This document shows, in pieces, positions 6,584 through 10,006 of a stretch of DNA of 10,006 bases. This DNA comes from an uncultured Ruminococcus sp. Lineage in GTDB: Bacteria > Bacillota > Clostridia > Oscillospirales > Ruminococcaceae. How positions within the stretch are numbered: the stretch's first letter is position 1; every line of letters starts with the position of its first letter. The DNA is taken from contig CALEJX010000540.1 of NCBI GenBank assembly GCA_937898375.1, positions 1-10,006 on the forward strand, in the 5' to 3' direction. Below the pieces are notes generated by a model that did not search any database, had not been told where the DNA came from, and saw only the letters and a program-made list of their open reading frames with translations. The translations under genes were made by a program, and so were the position numbers.

Positions 6584-7801
6584 TTACTGCGGCGTTTGCT
6601 GAACGTTCTGCATTTGCGGAGCAAAATTTGCAAGGGAATAGAGCCTGTTCATGAAATCGCCGTCAACAAAAAGGTTTTTCACAAGCACCTTTGTGTCAGG
6701 ATTTTTGTTCTTAGGGTTGATCGTCTGCTGATAAACTGTGAGATAATTCTCATTGCCGGACTTGCTCACATAGCAGTCTATCACCATGTATGTAGGCAGG
6801 AATTGAGTCACAGCGGTCTGATAATCAAAGAGCGTGTAAGGGCTTTGCTCCATTGAAGTCTTGAACGACTTTATGTCCTCGGGCACCATAAATCTATATG
6901 CGCCCTTGAGGTTTTTATATTCTGCCCAATCGTCCTCTGACTCGATAAAAGGCTTCTTTGACGCATTGCTTACGCCTGCCACAAGGAAAGCAAGCAGAAG
7001 CACAAATTCGCCGCCCCATACTATCCACAGAAGCGTGCCGTTCACAAGCGAGCCGTTATCTCTTGATGAATGTGATGACTTGTAAGACCAGCGACCTTCC
7101 TCGTTGATAGACTTAACGTCATTCCAAAGGTCGGAAGGGTGTGCTATGATATCAAAAAGTCCTGTCTTGTCATAATCTCTGTAATCATAGGTGTAGTCAT
7201 AGGCGTTCATTGTGTATGACTTTTCAAGACTTTTCTTAGCGGTACTTTCGTCCTTGCCGAGAAGCTTGTCAAAGTCAAAGAACTGCCAAACGGTCTGCTT
7301 CTGCATGGTGGCAATGTCCTCATCGGTGAAATCGCCTGTTGAATCGTTGCTGAAAAGCTCATAAGCCTTAGCCTGATGATAGACTTCATAGCGTTCGCTG
7401 AAATCGTTGGTGTCCTCATCAAAAAGCATATTCAGCTCGTCATAGTAATCGTAGGCGGTGTATTCTTCCATAAGCTCATAGCCATATTTTTTCAGATCGT
7501 TGTAATCATACAGCGCCCATTTGAAATATGTCGCGAGCAAAAATCCCACTACTGCGCAGGCAACTGCCACAACTGTGTTTCGCATTTTGAAAGCTCTAAC
7601 TATCTTTCCGCCCACAAAGCCAAGCGCAAATGATACTGCCACTGCGGCGAAAACGTTAAGGTAGATGATAGTACACCAGCCCTCAAAAAGCAGATAGAGC
7701 CAGAAGAGCGCTCCTCCGCATACTGCCGTTGCAAGCACCATTAAAACTGCGCCCGCAGGGCTGAATTTGCCCGACTCTTTGTAGTGTGTGTTTTCTCCCA
7801 T
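6584..7801 (-). CDS. Four-TM membrane protein of unknown function, with large Tyr/Asp-rich loop
   Basis: I do not recognise this 405-residue protein. Three hydrophobic helices lie near the N-terminus (about 16-38, 45-68 and 75-94) and a fourth at 254-277. Between the third and fourth is an acidic, tyrosine-rich region of about 160 residues (EEYTAYDYYDELNMLFDED; later NAYDYTYDYRDYDKTGLFD). After TM4 comes a soluble domain of about 125 residues, 281-405, ending in a Gln/Pro-rich tail (QMQNVQQTPQ). By the positive-inside rule the N-terminus (GKF) and the TM2-TM3 hairpin (GGKIVRAFKMRN) give mixed signals, so topology is left open. The ATG at 7801 follows AAGGGGG (7809-7815) at a spacing of 7 nt. 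No enzyme motif is visible. It has its own promoter and converges on the beta-helix gene with a shared terminator. Base use resembles the neighbours, with no sign of recent transfer. Confidence 0.8.
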   Translation of the reverse strand: MGENTHYKESGKFSPAGAVLMVLATAVCGGALFWLYLLFEGWCTIIYLNVFAAVAVSFALGFVGGKIVRAFKMRNTVVAVACAVVGFLLATYFKWALYDYNDLKKYGYELMEEYTAYDYYDELNMLFDEDTNDFSERYEVYHQAKAYELFSNDSTGDFTDEDIATMQKQTVWQFFDFDKLLGKDESTAKKSLEKSYTMNAYDYTYDYRDYDKTGLFDIIAHPSDLWNDVKSINEEGRWSYKSSHSSRDNGSLVNGTLLWIVWGGEFVLLLAFLVAGVSNASKKPFIESEDDWAEYKNLKGAYRFMVPEDIKSFKTSMEQSPYTLFDYQTAVTQFLPTYMVIDCYVSKSGNENYLTVYQQTINPKNKNPDTKVLVKNLFVDGDFMNRLYSLANFAPQMQNVQQTPQ

Positions 7802-7843
7802 TAAAATACCCCCTTATATACTTTAGGCACAAGCCATGAAGAA

Positions 7844-7872
7844 ATTATATCACAAATTTAAAGATTTTTCAA
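7844..7872 (-). promoter_or_regulatory. σA promoter of the 405-residue membrane protein gene
   Basis: On the minus strand, TTGAAA (7872-7867) is followed by exactly 17 nt and then TATAAT (7849-7844). A TG one base before the -10 gives the extended form TGATATAAT. The predicted transcript start is near 7837, about 36 nt before the ATG. Confidence 0.85.
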
Positions 7873-7885
7873 TAGTTTTGCTGAA

Positions 7886-7901
7886 TTTATGCAGGCATAA
7901 A
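7886..7901. repeat. 16-bp near-perfect palindrome in a divergent intergenic region
   Basis: TTTATGC-AG-GCATAAA has two fully complementary 7-bp arms around a 2-bp centre. It lies 14 bp behind the -35 of the leftward promoter and 51 bp before the start codon of the rightward gene, a position suited to a regulator that acts on one or both genes. No known operator is recognised. Confidence 0.45.
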
Positions 7902-7951
7902 GCGAAATTTTTGTGGAAAACTATTTGCAGTTATGAAAGGAGCGTTTTAAA

Positions 7952-8395
7952 ATGATAGAACAGGATACAATAAAGCTTCTAAGGGAGTGCGACGCAGGCA
8001 TAAAAATGGGCGTGCAGTCTATTGAGGACTCGCTGAAATATACTTCAAACGGGGAGCTAAAGCGAACGCTGGAGAAAAACCTCGCTGGGCATATCGATAT
8101 ACAGGAGAAACTACAGGGGCTTTTAAATTCGTACCATGACAGTGGAAAAGAGCCGCCTGCTATGGCAAAAGGCATGGCATGGCTCAAAACCAATTTTAAG
8201 CTTGCGGCAGAGAGCAGCGATGACGCGGTGGCAGATTTTATCACAGACGGCTGTAACATGGGAGTGAAGTCATTGTCGGGATATCTCAACAACTATCAGG
8301 CGGCAGACGAGAAGTCTAAGAACATTGCCAAGGAGCTTATAAGCCTTGAAGAACGCCTTTCGGTGGACGTGAGAGGTTATCTCTCTGCAAAATAG
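7952..8395 (+). CDS. Small four-helix-bundle protein, probably ferritin-like (DUF2383/PA2169-type)
   Basis: This 147-residue, soluble and almost entirely helical protein resembles the DUF2383/PA2169-type ferritin-like families in length and pattern. Four helices can be drawn, at about 4-30, 33-61, 75-113 and 117-144. The halves echo each other: DAGIKMGVQSIEDSL (14-28) and DGCNMGVKSLSGYL (99-112), each followed by a long charged helix (E35-L59; E120-L144) with an E or H near the matching place (H47, E132/E133). This suggests descent from a duplicated helical hairpin. A full diiron ExxH pair is not evident, so iron binding is unproven and a structural or stress role is possible. GAAAGGAG (7935-7942), 9 nt from the ATG, fixes the start. 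There is no signal peptide or TM. It is divergent from the 405-residue membrane protein and is followed after 8 nt by a hairpin, so it is likely monocistronic. The family call is moderate and the gene itself is secure. Confidence 0.7.
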   Translation: MIEQDTIKLLRECDAGIKMGVQSIEDSLKYTSNGELKRTLEKNLAGHIDIQEKLQGLLNSYHDSGKEPPAMAKGMAWLKTNFKLAAESSDDAVADFITDGCNMGVKSLSGYLNNYQAADEKSKNIAKELISLEERLSVDVRGYLSAK

Positions 8396-8403
8396 GCATA
8401 AAA

Positions 8404-8440
8404 AGGGCAGCTATGGAGCTTTTTTCTCCACGGCTGCCTT
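8404..8440. terminator. Bidirectional terminator between the helical-bundle gene and the GGDEF gene
   Basis: Arm 8404-8418 (AGGGCAGCTATGGAG) pairs with 8426-8440 over about 15 positions with two G-T wobbles and one mismatch. On the minus strand a clean run of five T (complement of 8400-8404) follows, so termination of the GGDEF gene is strong. On the plus strand the T-tract (8443-8451, TTTATTTTG after the stem) is less regular. Confidence 0.8.
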
Positions 8441-8444
8441 GATT

Positions 8445-9518
8445 TTATTTTGATACAACGCAGTTTTTGCCCTGACTTTTGCCCTTGTAGAGCAGCTTAT
8501 CAACTTTCGAGATACCCTCGTCATAGTTCTCGTCACTTGTCACAGAATATACGCCGAAGGTCATGGATACATTGAACTTCTGAGAATTTTCCTCAAAGGT
8601 ACATTCGTGTATCTTCTGGCAGATGTTTTTTGCTATCTTTTCACAGATTTCAGTGTCGATATTCGGCACAACGAAAAGTATCTCCTCGCCGCCCCAACGG
8701 CACACATAGCCCTCGCTAGGTACATTCTCTGCGATAACGTCCGACACTGACCTTAGCACCTTGTCGCCCACGTCATGACCATATGTGTCATTGACCTGCT
8801 TGAAATCGTCGATATCCCCAAGACAAAGAGAATAGCCATTGCCAGTTCTGCGGCAGTTGTTTTCTATCATTTTGATAAAGTCCATCATAGCACGGCGGTT
8901 GAAAAGCTGAGTAAGCGGGTCAATGGTAGCAAGCTTTTGAAGCTTTTCGTTCTGCGCCTGTGCTTCACGTTTGTTATGTTCGTTTGTGAAAATGTATATT
9001 GACGATACATAGATTATTATCACAAAGCTGCACACAGTGTTGTAGATATACACGATATTTACCTTGTGAGTAGAGAAGCTGTAAGGCACGACTCTGCTTG
9101 TCATTATAATTCGCATGATTATGAACATTACAACATCAAGGGACGAGAGCGCATACGGGATAGCTTTTCTGTTAGGCGTAATGAAAAATGGTATTGGTAT
9201 TATACACAGCATTATCTGCGTAAATCCTGCCACCCAGCCTATATAATATGCGCCTAAACAGGCGTGTACGATTATCTCTGCAAGCACAAGATAGGTGAAC
9301 GGCGTTTTCCCTATCTTTTTGCAGCGCAGCAGGATATACATAACTGCATAGAACGTCACACTGAAATAGTTGTAATACACCATTTGGTATACTCCAAGCC
9401 AGCGAAACAGAGCCAGATATATTATGTGACCCAACAGCAGTATGATATCACCATAGCGGTATATCTCCTCTGCGGTGAACATTCCCGCAAAGAGGTTTAT
9501 TTCCTTTTTTATCTTCAT
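8445..9518 (-). CDS. Membrane-anchored GGDEF diguanylate cyclase, without RxxD inhibitory site
   Basis: The 357-residue protein should make cyclic di-GMP from two GTP at the inner face of the membrane. About six hydrophobic helices occupy residues 22-178 (approximately 24-40, 46-64, 73-92, 98-114, 120-139 and 154-177), a MASE-like sensor region with very short loops that I cannot assign to a named family. A short polar linker, EHNKREAQAQNEKLQKLA (180-197), fits the signalling helix common before such domains. The GGDEF domain runs 198-357: DPLTQLFNRRA (200-210), metal-binding DIDDFKQVND (235-244), YGHDVGD (246-252), then RWGGEEI (274-280), an active-type GGEE variant. The I-site position two turns earlier reads PSEG (267-270) instead of RxxD, so product inhibition is probably absent. 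The ATG at 9518 has only a weak AGAAAG-type site upstream; the next in-frame ATG (residue 13) has no better one. It is transcribed from its own promoter and no phosphodiesterase gene is next to it. Confidence 0.93.
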   Translation of the reverse strand: MKIKKEINLFAGMFTAEEIYRYGDIILLLGHIIYLALFRWLGVYQMVYYNYFSVTFYAVMYILLRCKKIGKTPFTYLVLAEIIVHACLGAYYIGWVAGFTQIMLCIIPIPFFITPNRKAIPYALSSLDVVMFIIMRIIMTSRVVPYSFSTHKVNIVYIYNTVCSFVIIIYVSSIYIFTNEHNKREAQAQNEKLQKLATIDPLTQLFNRRAMMDFIKMIENNCRRTGNGYSLCLGDIDDFKQVNDTYGHDVGDKVLRSVSDVIAENVPSEGYVCRWGGEEILFVVPNIDTEICEKIAKNICQKIHECTFEENSQKFNVSMTFGVYSVTSDENYDEGISKVDKLLYKGKSQGKNCVVSK

Positions 9519-9586
9519 ACAGTTGTTTCTTTCTATTAGTATTTAGTTTGATGATATAAACAAAATCACTTTACTTTCACAAATAT

Positions 9587-9615
9587 ATTATATACTATTT
9601 CAAACGTTTTTGCAA
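9587..9615 (-). promoter_or_regulatory. σA promoter of the GGDEF gene
   Basis: On the minus strand, TTGCAA (9615-9610) and TATAAT (9592-9587) are 17 bp apart. The -35 matches consensus at four of six positions and the -10 is perfect. The predicted start is near 9580, giving an A-rich leader of about 60 nt. Confidence 0.75.
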
Positions 9616-9620
9616 TGCTA

Positions 9621-9634
9621 AATTTGTACAAATT
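9621..9634. repeat. Perfect 14-bp palindrome upstream of the GGDEF promoter
   Basis: AATTTGTACAAATT equals its own reverse complement and begins 6 bp behind the -35 box of the GGDEF promoter, i.e. about -41 to -54 from its start. This is a usual place for an activator or an upstream repressor site. The regulator is unknown. Confidence 0.45.
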
Positions 9635-9783
9635 ATCATGTTAAATTTTGTAGGGGCTAGCCTAAAGATTGCGGAAAACGGCGATTTTTGTTGTTTTTCA
9701 TGCGCCAAAAAATTAATAGTGAACAGATAGATATAATAGGCAGTAAATAGGGCATAAAAAACGCAAAGTCGTGGGTTTAGCTA

Positions 9784-9812
9784 TTGAAAAATCTTTTTGG
9801 ATATGTTATAAT
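9784..9812 (+). promoter_or_regulatory. σA promoter of the pyridoxal kinase gene
   Basis: TTGAAA (9784-9789), a 17-bp spacer and TATAAT (9807-9812), with TG at 9804-9805 making an extended -10. Transcription should start near 9819, about 29 nt before the ATG. The 16 bases 9781-9796 are identical to those at the -35 of the membrane-protein promoter (7875-7860, minus strand). Confidence 0.88.
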
Positions 9813-9847
9813 AACTCTTATGAGTAAATTTTAAGAGGGTGTTGATT

Positions 9848-10006
9848 ATGCAGGGTTGTAAAAAAGTTGCTTCCATTCAGGATATATCAGGTCTTGGCAG
9901 GTGTTCGCTCACAGTGGTGATACCTGTGCTTTCGGCTATGGGTATTCAGGTGTGTCCAGTGCCTACGGCTGTGCTTTCAGCGCACACGGGCTACAGCGAG
10001 TTTGTC
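9848..10006 (+). CDS. Pyridoxal/pyridoxamine kinase (PdxK/PdxY-like), N-terminal 53 residues only
   Basis: The visible frame reads MQGCKKVASIQDISGLGRCS, then LTVVIPVLSAMGIQVCPVPT and AVLSAHTGYSEFV up to the window end. This is the start of the ribokinase-fold family that phosphorylates pyridoxal, pyridoxine or pyridoxamine to feed the PLP salvage pathway. The stretch HDISG/QDISG followed by GRCSLT and CPVPTAVLSAHTG is characteristic of the PdxK/PdxY group and of the longer clostridial pyridoxamine kinases, as opposed to ThiD. The ATP-binding and catalytic regions lie beyond the right edge. An AGAGGG (9834-9839) lies 8 nt before the ATG at 9848. It is divergent from the GGDEF gene and appears to be the first gene of its transcript. 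Confidence 0.88.
   Translation, partial: MQGCKKVASIQDISGLGRCSLTVVIPVLSAMGIQVCPVPTAVLSAHTGYSEFV

Larger units (their letters stand above)
9519..9847. other. Divergent intergenic region between the GGDEF and pyridoxal kinase genes
   Basis: This 329-bp AT-rich stretch holds the leftward GGDEF promoter (9587-9615), the palindrome at 9621-9634, an 8-bp palindrome GGCTAGCC at 9655-9662, and the rightward kinase promoter (9784-9812). Between about 9665 and 9780 I see no open frame with a ribosome binding site, no tRNA fold and no convincing terminator. Confidence 0.7.

Noticed and set aside
7994..8004. Recurring 11-mer GCAGGCATAAA (4921, 7891 and 7994)
   Set aside because: Two copies encode Ala-Gly-Ile-Lys with codons common in this window, and the third is part of the palindrome at 7886-7901. 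Copies are irregularly spaced, so codon preference plus chance explains them better than a repeat family.
9732..9737. Extra TATAAT at 9732 as a second promoter for the kinase gene
   Set aside because: No -35-like hexamer lies 16-18 bp upstream and there is no extended TG; the promoter at 9784-9812 is far better.
9665..9780. Possible small RNA or riboswitch in the right-hand intergenic region
   Set aside because: Only short stems such as GGCG/CGCC with a long loop could be drawn, and no terminator follows; nothing matches a known riboswitch core.
9820..9834. ATG at 9820 as an alternative start of the kinase gene
   Set aside because: It is out of frame and reaches a stop after four codons; the ATG at 9848 has a well-placed ribosome binding site and begins the conserved N-terminus.

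Overview
The window looks like chromosomal core sequence from an anaerobic, endospore-forming Clostridia-type Firmicute, most plausibly of the Ruminococcus/Oscillospiraceae kind. The evidence is a SpoIVA gene, a SipL-type spore protein found in Clostridia, strong AGGAGG-type ribosome binding sites, A-rich leaders and σA-type promoters with 17-bp spacers. The genus is an inference from gene content and style, not from a marker gene. No mobile element, CRISPR array, tRNA or rRNA was seen.

Layout. (1) Positions 1-2676, minus strand: a spore-coat/cortex assembly operon, sipL (LysM/DUF3794 protein) followed by spoIVA (coat-basement ATPase, cut by the left edge). The spoIVA ribosome binding site overlaps the sipL stop codon, and a σE-like promoter lies upstream of sipL. 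(2) 2903-3691, plus strand, divergent from sipL: a ZIP-family metal transporter with an inverted repeat over its probable -10 box, then an intrinsic terminator. (3) 3934-6507, plus strand: a large secreted parallel beta-helix protein with FN3 and Ig-like modules, driven by a perfect-consensus TTGACA-N17-TATAAT promoter and starting at TTG. A long hairpin separates it from (4) 6584-7801, minus strand: a four-TM membrane protein of unknown function. (5) 7952-8395, plus strand, divergent from it: a small predicted four-helix-bundle (ferritin-like/DUF2383-like) protein. A bidirectional hairpin follows, then (6) 8445-9518, minus strand: a membrane-bound GGDEF diguanylate cyclase lacking the RxxD inhibitory site. 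(7) 9848 to the right edge, plus strand: the start of a pyridoxal/pyridoxamine kinase.

Functional picture. Only sipL-spoIVA is an evident operon: the two products are known to bind each other in Clostridioides difficile, and here they are co-transcribed and probably translationally coupled. The other genes appear to be single-gene units with their own promoters and/or terminators. No wholly new multi-gene system was recognised. The points most worth a second look are the sipL-spoIVA linkage with its σE-like promoter, several perfect palindromes sitting at promoters, a 16-bp sequence shared by two promoters, and the two uncharacterised proteins (the C-terminus of the beta-helix protein and the 405-residue membrane protein).
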